64,000 bases of DNA, taken from positions 2,418,001-2,482,000 of the forward strand of contig JAUKUA010000006.1 in the NCBI GenBank assembly GCA_030549175.1. The letters are read 5' to 3'. Below the pieces are notes generated by a model. The model ran no database searches. It saw nothing but the letters and a program-made list of their open reading frames with translations, and had not been told where the DNA came from. The DNA comes from Lasiosphaeris hirsuta. Lineage: Eukaryota > Ascomycota > Sordariomycetes > Sordariales > Lasiosphaeriaceae. Position numbers and translations under genes: made by a program. The stretch's first letter is position 1, and every line of letters begins with the position of its first letter. This document shows, piece after piece, positions 11,801 to 23,972 of this stretch.

Positions 11801-13267
11801 AACAGTGGCTTCAAGACCAAGATAGTCCACCGATTGGCCTCTTGACCTCGCGAGGCCTGGTCAACTCCGCAACGCCTCTCTTGTGCAGGGTCTTGCTCTG
11901 AGTGTATGCGCCTCCAAAAGCCATGGACCAGGGGGAAACAGGGGAATGATTGGAATCTTGGCATTTGCTGCAAGTTTGAAACATTCTAGAACTTTGCTGC
12001 CGAGTGTTGCGTGCAGTGCAGGTGGCTATGCCATATTTGCAAACAAAAGATAGCGTATGGTAAAGCCAAGAACGCTCCTCCATTTCCGTTGGGCATCTTG
12101 GAGGACTTCTGAACCGGCTTGGTGGATGGACACACTCCCAACAACAAAGAACTCCGCGTGCCTAGAACGCGGGCACTCCAGCACCCCCCAGTCAGGAGGT
12201 GGCAACCGGTGAACATCGCGCCCAGAGCACCATAGAAAAAAGTATAGATACGGATAGCGACACGTCTTATGATACCTCGGCCGCTGTGTAACCCGGCTGG
12301 CCGTACTCCAATCTCGATACGGAGCATTAGGTTTCAACCATTCCTGAGCTGCCCTGGCCTCACTCTGAATCCCGGCAATTCGAGTCGATTTGGCATGGAG
12401 GTAAGCAGTCCGGTATGAAAATAGACGGCATCAGTGTTCAGCTCATATCCGACAGCTCTGCCCGAAATTTCGCCAGGGGGCGACTAGGTATGGTCTAGAC
12501 TGTCCCTTGCAGACCGGTCCCGTAGTGTCGGTCGTCCCGGCCAGCCCCTAACATCATCGTCAACGGCATACGCCGCGATCTGCAGGGGTGAAGAAACCCC
12601 TAATCCGGGATGCTTGACTTACTACTACGCCGCCCCAAAAAGCTCGCTGCCAACTACTCACTTCTCAGGCTGGATTCGTCCGCGAACATCGACTTTGAAG
12701 CCCCTGGTCACAACCGCCAGAGCCATCCATTATAACCACCGGGGGGTATCCCACTCTATCACATACGACCATACCTACTGGAAAACTCGGGATCCCGTCC
12801 GCTCTCCCATAGATAAGCCAGTGAGGGCCAGACTAGTAGTTGGGTCGGTGACGACCAGCGAATCCCTGGTGTTGTATGTTTTTTTTTATGGTCTATCATC
12901 GCTGATAGATTCGCCCTTTTCACACCGCTCCCCGAAATGCCTGAGTCATCAACAATTGGCCCCCGTCTCTCCTGTAACTGCAACACCACAAAGTCCATGC
13001 ACAGTAGCACAGCGAAAGTTGTCAAATAGCATTTGAAATCTTACCCCGTATCAATCACAGTTTTGGGGGTAAACAACATATCTCTTCTGTTTGGCCTCGG
13101 GATGGATGCCTCGTCACCGGATAAGAGACTGCATTCGTGTGCTCATGGAGGTAGTACGGCAGCGTTCCCGGCATGAAGCTCCCGATTTCTTGCTCAAATC
13201 GAAATGCAGAAACCGACCGGTACGCGCACACACCTCCAGACCGCCGGAGTAAGCGAGACCTCACGTC
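8877..13267. other. gene-poor region, 4.4 kb
   Basis: No ORF here shows a recognisable domain, signal peptide or consistent splicing. Open frames such as 11443-11973 (minus) and 10019-10567 (plus) look like chance ORFs in GC-rich DNA. A minus-strand frame at 11182-11415 has slightly protein-like composition at its C-terminal end (RVAKLLNCGLRYRADGWYG) and might be an exon remnant. A G-rich block at 10138-10183 is listed separately. Confidence 0.4.
10138..10183 (+). repeat. G-run array, potential G-quadruplex
   Basis: Six runs of three to five G are separated by 3-5 nt loops (ACCTT, ACT, ACTT, ATT, ATTT) on the plus strand. This satisfies the usual four-run G-quadruplex pattern with spare runs. 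It lies in a region with no gene. Any function is inference. Confidence 0.5.
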
Positions 13268-14406
13268 TTATGCTCTCGCCTTGATGAGATCAGCAGCCTG
13301 TGGTTTGTGTTAGCCGTGTCTTTTCTGCGTGTTCTGTGCAGCCCGGGAAAGAGGAAGGGAGGACACCTTCTCCGCCACAGCGTAGACCGTCTGCTGTGTA
13401 TACGCACCCGGCAAATCCGGCATGACACTTGCATCAACAACACTCAACGCCTGGACTCCGTACACCCGCAGCCCCTCGTCCACGACACCGCCAAGCGCTC
13501 TCGGCACCATAGCCGCCGTCCCGACGTGGTGGAACACGGACGGATTCAACCCGCTCCTCAACCAGGCCTCAATGCCCTCCCTCGTCGCCACCTCCCGCCC
13601 AGGCGCCCGCTCCACAGGGTCGTACCCGCTCAGCGCCGTCTGGGCAAACAACCGACGCGTAAACCACGTAAACTCAACCAGCACGTCGACATCCGCCGGG
13701 TTGCTCAGCGCCAGGTAGTCGACCGCCACTTCGCCAAAGTACGGGTCCATCGCATTGATCGAGACAGTCCCCCGGCTCAGTGGTCGCAGGGACACCACCG
13801 CACCCTCGTTGGGCGCACCCCGCAGCAGCATGATGTACACGGCTGACCCGTTGCTCCGAAAGGCTGCTGCCAGGGCGCGCTGCTGAGCGCGGTAGCCCGC
13901 GACCAGGGTCGGGTCGCTGTGCGCGGGTGGGTAGGCGGCCAGGTCTTGGGCTTCGTAGCGGGCGGCGATGGAGAGGAAGGTGGGGGGGCGATGACGGGTA
14001 GGGAGAGGAAGGCGGCGCAGTTGGCCGAGGCGATGGTTAGCGGCCCGGTCCTGTTGGCGTCGAACTCGGCCTGGGCTCGGGCGAGGGAAGTGGCCCTCTC
14101 CTGAAAGAAAACATATGAAATTCTCCAAGCTAAATAACAAGAACGGAATCTATCCCACATTGTCAAATTGCTTTTCTTTATCAATCCCTTCCATTCCAGA
14201 ACACTCATACACTACCCACTCTCAGTGAGTCTATCAGCCACTGTCAGGCCAGCTGTGCCGCCTCCCACAACAATGTAGCCGTATTCGGTCCTGAGCTGGT
14301 CTCCCCTCTCAAGCAATGTGGAATGAAGGATAGGCTTCGCTACCGGACTCAAGGCGCGCACTAGCGCGAGACCGAACAAAGGCACTAAAAACATGGACGA
14401 GGCCAT
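13268..14406 (-). pseudogene. GMC oxidoreductase relic with large internal deletion and frameshift
   Basis: The N-terminal piece (14212-14406) has a signal peptide (MASSMFLVPLFGLALVRALS) and the FAD-binding start YIVVGGGTAGLTVADRL. After a plausible 110-bp intron the reading resumes at ERATSLARAQAEFDANRTG, which in GMC enzymes belongs several hundred residues later, so most of the FAD and substrate domains are missing. A C-homopolymer (seven C where five or eight would keep frame) at about 13982-13988 then shifts the frame. The C-terminal domain is otherwise intact: FHHVGTAAMVPR with the catalytic-type His, then SVMPDLPGAYTQQTVYAVAE. A final intron at 13298-13366 is in phase and gives a normal C-terminus. 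The intact ancestor was a secreted glucose/aryl-alcohol-type flavoenzyme; this copy cannot make one. Confidence 0.8.
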
Positions 14407-15033
14407 GGTTCCAGATTATTTGCAGTTTTGAATTAGTTATGGGTAAGGAGATACTCTGCCTAAAAGGTAGGGCGTCTCCATCCCCAATACTAACCCATGT
14501 CCACCCCTCGGCCCCGTCTTCCTCCTCCCACCTTCCCGTACCGCCGGTCCTTCCAGCCTAGATAGGATAAACGGCCGCGGCAGTGTTGTCGGGCGATGCA
14601 TGAGGCTCTAAAGCTCATGACATCTAACCTACACTGCCAACTGTTAGTCATCGGTGATGGCTTCGCAATGGACAAAGAATTCTTCAACTTACACAACCCC
14701 TTCCTCCGCATTGGAATCCTCGGCCCCCGTGGAAATTTTTGGCGATGCATAGTGGCCCCAAACCCCGTGACATTGACATCTTTGATCATTGCCCTGTCAT
14801 TTTAAGTTGTCAGTTTCAGTGATGCCTTCGATTCAGGGTGGGATGCCTCTTTCAACTTACACAATGCCTCGCCCCCCTCCCACCCCCATCTGCCGAAAGT
14901 CGCTCTTCCGCTCCTCCGGGCCCCGGTGGAACTCCCAGAGCTTGTCAAGAGACAAGCTCTGGATGGCCACGTAGAAGCTCCGGTATTGCGGAGAGAAACG
15001 ACGCGCGCGTTCGTGGAACGGCACGGGCCCACC
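14407..15033. other. flank containing a partially duplicated gene end
   Basis: On the minus strand this lies downstream of the next gene. It contains two diverged copies of a segment (about 14640-14735 and 14808-14935, readable as TTCCACxGGGGxCCG...GTGTAAGTTGAA). Each ends in a donor-like GTAAGTTGAA. A chain of potential exons can be drawn to a TAG at 14624, but I cannot connect it without an in-frame stop. Confidence 0.3.
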
Positions 15034-15923
15034 CTAGTTGACTGGGTGGAAGCTGAGTCTGTCTATATGAGAGATGTGTCTTGTCAGTATCGGATGAGAA
15101 GCTCTCGGTAACTTGGAGGAGGGGCTACTCACGATCGAGCGGGTTTCGGTTCATCGCGATCTCTCCCGGATACATCCACTGGACACCCGCCGCCGGCATG
15201 CACGGGGTCGCCAAGTTCTCTGGGGTCCCGGGTCGCCACACCGCGTCGAGAACGGCCGAGGGACAACGGTCGGCGGCGTCGTAGATGAGCGGCTGCATGG
15301 CCGAAGCGAGGTACGGGCCATAGTCCTGGTCTGAGAGAGATTGTATTAGTCAACGAACGGCAAACCGGGCGGGCGAAATGACAATGCCGGACAGAAAGGC
15401 TTCCGCCCGTGAAGATACCGGATAGAAAGACTTCCGTCTGTAGTGATGCCGGACGGAGTGACAGAGCCGGACAGAAGGAGAAAGACTTACGGCAGGTTGC
15501 GTTGAATGAGCAACGACTGTTGGAGCAATTGTGCATGTGGTTCCCGCACGCTCCCTTCACCTTGGCCCGTACAGTTTGGTTGGTGGTCATGACGCAGCCA
15601 AGGTACTTGCTGCCACCATCGCCAGCCGCACCGCACGTCCCCGTCCTGCTGTTGCAGGGGACGGAAACCTCCTGGCCAGTTGCATGGATCAGGAAGCTGA
15701 CCAGGTTCAGGTTGCGCTTGGTATGGGCGCCCGAGAAGCCGGGCGTGTTCAGCTGCGGCACGCGGACAATCTGCTCATACACAATGGGCTCGAAGGCCCG
15801 GCTGGCGTCGCTAGGGTAGCTCAGCTGGCACCCGTATACGGGGCTGTCCGGGTCCAGCCTGAACAGCACCCGCTGGATGTCGAGCTTCAGCTCGAACGTG
15901 GGCAGAGTGGGGTCGGTCGCCAT
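15034..15923 (-). CDS. hypothetical protein, three exons, Cys-rich middle
   Basis: Exons 15491-15923, 15133-15330 and 15034-15062 join in phase to 219 residues. The start MATDPTLPTFELKLDIQRVL has no signal peptide. The middle has spaced cysteines (VPCNSRTGTCGAAG, GCVMTT, GACGNHMHNCSNSRC) that could form disulfides or bind metal, and possible N-glycosylation sites. Exon 2 reads coherently (YGPYLASAMQPLIYDAADRC, then MPAAGVQWMYPGEI). The family is not recognised. The first intron (15331-15490) contains degenerate tandem copies of a 20-nt GCCGGACAGAAAG unit. After the stop at 15034 the same frame continues as apparently sensible protein to 14857, so the true C-terminus is in doubt. Confidence 0.55.
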
Positions 15924-18900
15924 CGTTGCGAAGAGAGTAATGGAGTGATTGTACGAGTATGTGCGAGCAATAGTTCGCACGGTGCTGTGGCGCTGTGATG
16001 GTTTGCAAAGGTTTGCAAAAGCTGGTGGTTTCGCGAAGAAGAGAGGATGGGAAGAGTATGTACGAGGAAAGAATTTGCACGGCCTTGTGGGCGGCTTTTA
16101 GGGCGAGGGGGTATGTGTGGAAGGTGTTTCGATACTGTATTGACACTGCGTGGGTTGTGGTGTCGAGGAAGGAACTCACGCGGGTCCGTGGGTGACTTTA
16201 AAGCGCGTGGATAGTGTTGGCCCTGTGTGGGATGTGGTGTCGAGGAAGGCGGTTTTGGAGGTGACTGTCAGGGTGCAAAGCAAGTGTGGTCCTACAATCC
16301 ATGCTTTGCTTTGTTTCAGCGCGGAGCTTCACGCTGAGAGTCGGAACTTTGGTACAGTAAACTCTTCTTTTGCTCAAATACATCGAGTCTTGTTGGTTAC
16401 AAGATATGCATCTCAACTCCTCTCAAATACCGGCTTTTTTTTTCCCCCAGAGAGGCCTTTTCGGGACTTCAATATCTGCGTGTAGGTGTTACGCACCAAC
16501 AGACAAACCAGGGCCATAGTTGTGTTAGCATCCCACGTAAGACGCCAGCGTGACTTCGAAAACTACAAGAGAAAGACCTGAAATGCCTTGTCCATGATGA
16601 TCTCATCAAATGCTTCTTATTCTAATTTTGGATGGTATTAATGCCTGTTCGGAAATAGCGAAGGCCTTTTGAAAATAAAAATACGCCTTTCCAAATACCA
16701 AAGAATTATGTTTTGACGCTGGTGTGACCTTTCGGTTGTAGGAGTGTAGAAGCTTGCAGACCCTAGGCCCATACGGCGCATGAATGTGTGCCTGTCTTGG
16801 CTCCAAGTCTTGGGCCTCCTAACCTGTTTTCCGTGGCCGTTAGTTTGTCTCCTGTGGCGATAGCCTGGTCTCACGTGGCAAGCTCTCATAGACCCTCTGG
16901 CTGACTTCTTGTGTCCCCCGGCTATATTGGCATACGACCTGACCTCGGAAATTTCCTGTCCCTTACTGCCATTTCCAGAGATTTATCGTCAACGAGGTAG
17001 ATGAAAGCCCCAGAGTGTTACTCTTTCATCTAAAGACAAGAAATTCATTAACATTAGCATTGCTCCAAGTCCTCCCGTCAGGAAGTAACTCCTCAACAGT
17101 GGAAATAAAAGCAAAGCAAAGCTGCCGGGCCCGAAACTCGACAATAAAAGCACCATGGGAGAGTCAGGCAGCCGCCCTCGGACCTACTCCGGCATCAGCT
17201 AGAGCGAGCTCAGAGTAAGAGTCGAATTGTAGTTTTCCTTGGCTACTAGACTAAGTCGCACCCGGACACGCTTGGGATCGCAACTCGCCAGATCCGGCCT
17301 TAAGGAAATAACTGAGAATGACAAAGTTAACTCAGAAGTAGTGAGCCGACATAACCTGAAGAGCAAGCCCCGAGAACATCCAGGCCACCGGCTACTACAA
17401 GCACAAACCCCCAAATCTTGAATCCGACCCGAATCCCGCCGACACCCTGATATGGTCAAATTATGCGCGATGCTTGAAGACCTGCTCGAGAACTGGGACA
17501 TGTTCGGTTTCCCGGATCAAGAAAGATGCCGCATATGCCGAAAACGGTGTGCGCTGGGGTCTCATTAATCTGTGGTTTGAGCGTCAGCAGCCCTTCGAAA
17601 TTCAACCGCGACTTGTGACCAATGGGACTGTGGCCGTCGTTGAAGCAGCCATAGCAGTCAAGCTTGACACCTTATGGTTCTAGACGTAACCCGCATTCGA
17701 TGAGCAAGAAGGGTCGATGGCCGAGGCACGTAGCATGAATTTCAGATTGTTCCAGTGCCAATTCAATGCCCTCATATTCGCCCGTTGAAGTGTATTTGGC
17801 CAGTTCCACATGAGAGTTGCCCCCTTCACACACACACACGCGCGCGCGCGGTAACGCACGGTAGAAGATTGGGCTCAGCTTGCGTCTGTATCGCCCAAAT
17901 CAGCCAGCTGGGATTCCGGCAGATCGACCAGACATGAGTTCGTGAACCGCGAAGCAATCGGTAGCACGCAACAGATGCTGCACCCTGAGACTTTTGATGT
18001 TACGAAGTTTCCTCACCCTGGTGCTAAGTTTGCATCACGCAAACCTACCTGCAACGTTCAGATTTGCTCGGAGGTGATCAAGAAGTTCAAGTGAGACAGA
18101 AAGGTTGAAGTGGACAAAAGAGTGGGGTGGGGTTTATATTCGTCAGATGTGGAACCTCGGGGGCCGCAGCGGTACTCGGGGGCAAGGGGAAGGGGCGATG
18201 TTTTATCTTGGGCACAACGAAGGGGTAATTTGCTTGGCATGTGGTTTGACTAGGGACTGAGGACCGGGCCGTGGGATGAAGGCAGTCTTTCCAGAGGATT
18301 TGAAAAAAGGGGGGGAAATGCACAGAGACGACATTTCATGATTCCAATTCGACTGGCGTGAAAGGCAAGAACGAGGAGTAACTGCCGCTAGCGGCCACAT
18401 AGGTGCTCAATGGCAGACTAAGGTGGGAGCTCAACCGATGCCGGAGATGTGAGCCGATCTGCTCCGCTGAGCATTCGACTTTCCAACTGCTCTTCCTTCC
18501 AGGGTCAGTGTTCGGTTGTTGGGCACCATCCGCGTATTGTCATCACAGCACCTTGGAGGAGCGCGTCAGCTCTTTCCAGCCCTTGCCAACTCTTGGCCGG
18601 TCCTTGCATATCTGGGTAGCTAAGATCAATTTGGCAAGACTAGATGCAGCTCCAGCAGCGACCACCTTTTCCACTGTGCCTACTCGCCACGTCAACGCAT
18701 TCTACTAGCCAAACAAGTAGTCCCAACGCCATGCCAGGGACCGCCACCGACCTGCAATTTGCTCCCGCAACGACTCCTAGCGTCCCAAGTAAGCTCAGGC
18801 CCGGCCAGCCAACGGAAGCCAGCGACCGAGCCAGCGGACGTTTAGGCCTTAATTTCCTTGCCATCAACGCGGCTCGTGTAACTCAGGTAGCAAGCAAACA

Positions 18901-19097
18901 TCAGCGATGATTGACAAGTTGCAATGGAATAAAACAATACTTTTTCCACGTCTTTTTCACGCTGCTCTCTTTTCTTTTTCTCTTTCCATCGCCTTGCCGC
19001 CTTGCCTCTTGCCTTCTCGCCTTTTGAATCCTTGTCAAGCTTTCCCACGAGGCGTTTGCGTTCTCTTGCAGGAGGACAACCCATCCGCACCGAAAGG
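15924..19097. other. intergenic, 3.2 kb, no gene seen
   Basis: Contains an imperfect duplication (GTGGGTTGTGGTGTCGAGGA at about 16150 and GTGGGATGTGGTGTCGAGGA at about 16225) and a CA/CG microsatellite at about 17828-17851. None of the short ORFs has a domain, signal peptide or plausible splicing. Confidence 0.4.
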
Positions 19098-19563
19098 ATG
19101 CAACCATTTCTGAGCGGCGAAACTACGCTATTCTCCCTTCTCACCATCCTCACGGTTCTCTTCCATCTTGCAGCAGGCATCGATGTGCCCGCACACGAAC
19201 CCGCCTCAGTCGAGGTCGCGATTTTAGAGCCCGAGATTATCTCCAGGTCGCCTAGTGTTTCCGTTGCTGGTGAGTCAATCCATGTCCCCTTCAGCTTATC
19301 ATCATCCTTTTGCTGACACTAAGATAGCCCCGCACCCAAGATTGGTTGTCAATACTGGCTCTGCATCGGCCGCGACAGTCAAGAGCTTCCTCCATAGGCT
19401 CCGTGCCTCCTACTTTACCAGACCCAACCAGCTGCACAACCCCAAGTTGGGGAAGGCCCCATGGACACGGCCCACCCTGACGTCCACATTCGTTGTACAG
19501 ATGCCTCGGTGGAGTCGTCAATATTTTGCACAAAGGCCAAGGCCAGGGCCAAGGAGCGAGTAA
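19098..19563 (+). CDS. small secreted protein, two exons
   Basis: Exons 19098-19269 and 19328-19563 join in phase to 135 residues. The N-terminus MQPFLSGETTLFSLLTILTV with the following LFHLAAG gives a signal peptide. The mature protein has no cysteines in the visible part and ends in an Arg/Pro-rich tail (RQYFAQRPRPGPRS). The intron has GTGAGT and TAG borders and is 58 bp. Small size and secretion fit the loose class of effector-like or wall-associated small secreted proteins, but nothing in the sequence shows a function. It might be lineage-specific. Confidence 0.5.
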
Positions 19564-19979
19564 TTCCTTGAGTCATCAGCGCATCGGCACTTCGCCAGTT
19601 GGTCGAAAGGAGGTATGGCATCAAGCAGGACGATTAGATGCGGGCTACAATGAGCGCCTAATGGATAGAATAGATAATAATACTGTTTAATTCTTAAACC
19701 ATTCAAACGTATGTGAATCTGAAAACTCTCAAACATACCTTTTTGTGCTCGCTTGATCAGCGTTCGGCTTAGCTGACTGGGTTCGTGTGGCTGACCATCT
19801 TCTATACAAGATACCCCTTTGCTCAGGGGCTTCTTCCGTGAATTTGAAGGTAATTATTAAACTCAGGCTTTCCATTGCTAACTCCTACTTATTACATTTC
19901 CCCCAGAACTCCCCCGCTAGCTTCTAGAGATATCTTACAGCTCGAGTTCATCGCGTTTTGACTCACGCCTAGAACTCTC

Positions 19980-22900
19980 TCAATGGTCTGCCAGCGTCGT
20001 AACCTGCATCATCGCGTCGGCATAACCCCGATTGAGCACCAAGCACGCGACCCCGGGACTGATGCTAAACATGCCACCGGATCCGATAACGAATTCCGGT
20101 TCGCCATCTACTTGGACTCTCAATTTGCCATTGCCCAGGGTGCACAGCCGCGTCTTAGCCGTGTCGGCCGCAAATTGGTGTGATGTGCCTGACATAACGA
20201 TAGTCGTAGAGAAGCTAATCTTGTCAGAGATTTGAATGCTTTGGTTGGCGGAAAGATAGGATTGGGAAAAGGCAACATCTATACATCTGTTAGCTTCGGA
20301 TACTGGTCGATCGAGGGCGGAATACTGAACACTCACTCTTAGCTGAACCATCGGCCGCATCGCCATTGATTCTTCCCTCACCACGCTCCCACTCTTCCGC
20401 CTCCAGGCTGTCCTGCTCGATTTGCAACCCCTTTGCTCCCCTTTCCGGCCTGCTGATGTTGGTTGCCCTCTCGCTCCGTCTTGACGGTTGGCTCGCACTC
20501 CGAGTCGCGCTGGCAGACTGGCTATCCGCAATGGCATCCCTTGTTCCCACTTTATGTCGCATAGTCACTGCCCTGCGCTTGGGCTTAGGCTCCATCTCAT
20601 CGTCGTACATGTAATTCTCTCCCTCCATTTCCTCACGGCGGCGGCGCCTCCGGAGCTGCCTTGGCATCGCATCCTCTTCCACGTCGCCGTCTTCACCCTC
20701 ATCCTCGACCGCACCCTTGATAACCGATAGCCTAGAAGACTTTCTCCTCCCAAGGTCGTCATCTGTGCCGTTACCCGCCTTCTTTCCCGACTTGGCCACT
20801 AACGGCCTCCTTGATAAGCTAATACCCGGTGGTAAGCTTGTAGGCTTCTTGATACTGCAAGAATGTGGAATGTCCCTCATGAGGCAATTCCCACAAGAAT
20901 GCTTAGCGCTTCCTAGAGCATGCACCACTTTGAAGGCATCCGCATTCGACAACCTGATGCATGATGGGAACGGCGAGTCGTCGCGTCGGCACGCAGTACA
21001 TCCCTTGTGATGTTCCTCGCCTATGACCTGGACAACAAGTGATATGAGGTGACGTCGTTCGAGCTTCACGCCAACTCTTCGAGCATCAAGCTCGAGGTCG
21101 CGAACTTGAGGTTGGGAGAGGAGATACCGTAGGTGAACCTCGGTCGGGATCGGAAGTACCCTGCCGAGGCGGTCGCAGATGTGGGCCCAAAGAGCTTGAA
21201 TATTTTGCTCGGAGAATTCGCCACTGAACGTCATATCAGTGAGGTCGGGGGCTTCTGGGGTGGGATTGTCTTGGGATAGCTTTGCTGCAACCCGAAGCTC
21301 GGGTGCGTGATTATTATCGGGGATCCTAGGCTCGGCCATAGCAGGCTCTCTGGGATCGGGCGGATTTCTGGAGACAACTTTTAATTTCAGGCTGCTTGTT
21401 GGAGTTCCAGTATGGTTCACATTGTGTTTCCTGGTAACCGAATAAGTTCCATCACCGTTGTCGTTCACCTCAGCACCTCGATGTGAGTACTAAGTCAATG
21501 TTTTAGCTTCTAATCCCAGCAAGCAGTGGGACAACCGAAGTAGCAACTTACGTTTAAGTGATATGCCAGATCAGCCCGCTTCGCGTAGAGAAGCCTGCAT
21601 GACCTGATCGGACAGATCCATTGATGGCTTCCATGAGAGGTTTCTGGTTGGTATTTCTCGGGCATCCTGGGCAAATCGCTGGCAACCTTATCAACGCCAT
21701 CGTCGTGGCCAACAGTCGATGGTACAGGGCTTGGGCTTGAACTTCCGTCCCTGCTCCGAGGATGTGCCAAGTCGCGGGCGGTGTCAGTCTCATGCGACTT
21801 GAGAGTGATCCAAACGGGCGCACCTGTTCGGTTCCCCGGGTAGTGGGGGCGCTGAGGCGTGTGGATGGGTTCGGAGTCCCTGGGGGTTCGAGATACAATG
21901 ATAGAAGGCCAACCCGATGGAGAAATCTTCTCAAACGTGGCGGGCTTTCCACCATCCCACAGAATGGTAAGTGTACCATCTAGGTTGTCGTTCAGACGAC
22001 AGCCGGTATGACAAGCCTGTGAAAGTGGTTAGATTGTGGTTGTATATATATTGGCGACGATATAAGAATCTCATACCCTCCAATGCCCGTTGATGTCGCG
22101 CCTAAAGCCGTACAGCCGGCGGCAGGTACGGATTGGACAAATGAATGGACGTTTGGGAAGGCTGCGGTCCAGGACGTATCCGTCTGGGATCAAGGCTCCC
22201 TTTGGATCTTGCACGGCCTCAAAATCATCCACTGTAGTGTGTTAATATAAGATAAGGCATATATCTGGAGGTTGGAGCTGGAAAAACCTACGACCGGGCC
22301 ACTGGTCATATCGCCGATCAGGATTCGCCATCTCTAGCATTCTTGTACCGGGTGGAAGTTGGTCGGTGTTTTGCTTGACATCTTGGTCGGTTTTCTGCTT
22401 GGCATCCCGGCGCGGCATCTTGCGACGCAGCGCATCGCCATCTGTGGTATCCTCCGGTGCGTCGGAGCCATCGTCAGAATCCTGGACTAGAACAAGTGTC
22501 TCGTGGGTTGACTGCCGCTTTGGGTCGCCGTGGTCGGGCTGGCCCCCCCGTGATTTGACCATTGACGGCTCAGCCATCGGCGAATCAGTAATGCTCGTTG
22601 GTCCTTTGGTGACCACAATGGGCGGTTTCGCGCTGCCCCCAGAATACGTGCCATTGCCGGGCTGGGCATTTGCATAAGTACAGAGAATCGTCAATGTGCC
22701 ATCCAAGTTGTCGTTGAGGCAAGCGGCGCGGTGCGCGTTCTGGTTAATGTTAGTAGCTATGGCAGTAAAGGATCCTCGAGAGAGGGGGGCTAACGGGGGA
22801 GAAGGGGTGTCCTATGATAGGACGGCGCTGCCATCACGTAATAAAGCCTGATCCATCGGTACAAGACATGCAATGTTGCGCAATGGCTAGGGCCTTCAAC

Positions 22901-23972
22901 CATGACATGAAATTCCCCTTCTCCTAGAGTATTGATGCAACTCACAGTAGAATGTCTTCCCAACCCGAGAAGAGTCGATGTTAACTTCCTGCACGATCGG
23001 ATAGGGCATATCCAAGGGAGTCCAGGAACAGCGGACTTTTTGTATCCGCTTGGAATTATGGCGCCGCGGGTTGTTTGAACCTGTCCGTCTTCATCTAATA
23101 GGACATAATTGGGCATGTCAGCAGGCATCCTACCACGTCGAGAGACATGCCTTGAAAGGCTTTCGGACGCAGGGCATGCAGCAATATCCAGTTGAAAACC
23201 CCTTACCGATCACCGACTTGTATTCTTGGTCGTCAAGGGCCGATTCGAATGAATATGGATATGTCATTGGCGAATTCGATTTTGAGGTGCTTGGATTTGG
23301 GACAGTAGGCACAGAAGCTGTTTGCGTGTTGATAGTCTCAAAGAGCCTGTCTATATCATTATCTGAGCCAGTGCTGTCATCGCTACTGGACTGTTCCACC
23401 GTGTCGGCAACTTTACCGTCGTGGAGAGACAAAGTTGCCTCGCGGGCAGCTGGGGACGCCATCACCTCCACTGCTGGCTGCTCAGGTCGTTTGGGCCGCC
23501 TGGGTTGCGCTTTTGAAAACCTGGCGAGATATTCAATGGCGACCTGGCCAGCGGCTGGAGAGGTGTAGTCGACAGAATGCTGTTGTCTACCGGATACGAC
23601 TGGCCTACTGCTATTCATACTCTGACGCGACTTCCTGGACAGGGGCGGAGCCAGTGGGGATGAAGGCGCGTTTGCGGCGTTTGCGGTACTGACAGTTCCA
23701 GGGCGAGCAGAGAAGGAAAAAGGTCCAGTGTGACCCGTCCTCCTCATCTTGTAAACGGGCTGCGAAGAGGGCTGTCCAGATCCACCCCGTGAAATGTCGT
23801 TAGATGTCGCCTGAGGCCGGGTGTCTGTGGCGCTGGTACCGCTATCCGTATCTATATTTCGGCTGATGCTTGGGATGCTTGCTGGCGTTGCCGCTGCGAC
23901 AGATGGTGTCGATCCCTGGGCTGCTATCATGCCCAGTCGGCTGCTCTCATCTGCTGGTAAAGGGCTCGGCAT
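19980..23972 (-). CDS. three C2H2-like zinc-finger repeats + DUF3716 + C-terminal cupin-like tail
   Basis: Seven exons (23207-23972, 22946-23094, 22292-22739, 22077-22231, 21552-22016, 20337-21489, 19980-20278) join exactly in phase to 1144 residues. The first about 255 residues are disordered and Ser/Pro-rich. Three repeats follow, near residues 285, 485 and 645: C-PIR-x-C, 12 residues, H-x4-H, then a L/V-NDN-x-DGT strand. In each repeat an intron splits the finger between its two histidines. Around residues 825-885 a Cys pattern (CTACRRDDSPFPSC ... SCGNCLMRDIPHSC) matches fungal DUF3716. A basic/acidic region with a K-R-rich stretch follows. The last about 100 residues (VIGSGGMFSISPGVACLVLN) resemble the cupin fold at the end of CENP-C/Mif2 proteins. 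Inference: a nuclear, chromatin-associated regulator. The start is the first good ATG and could be further upstream. Confidence 0.75.
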
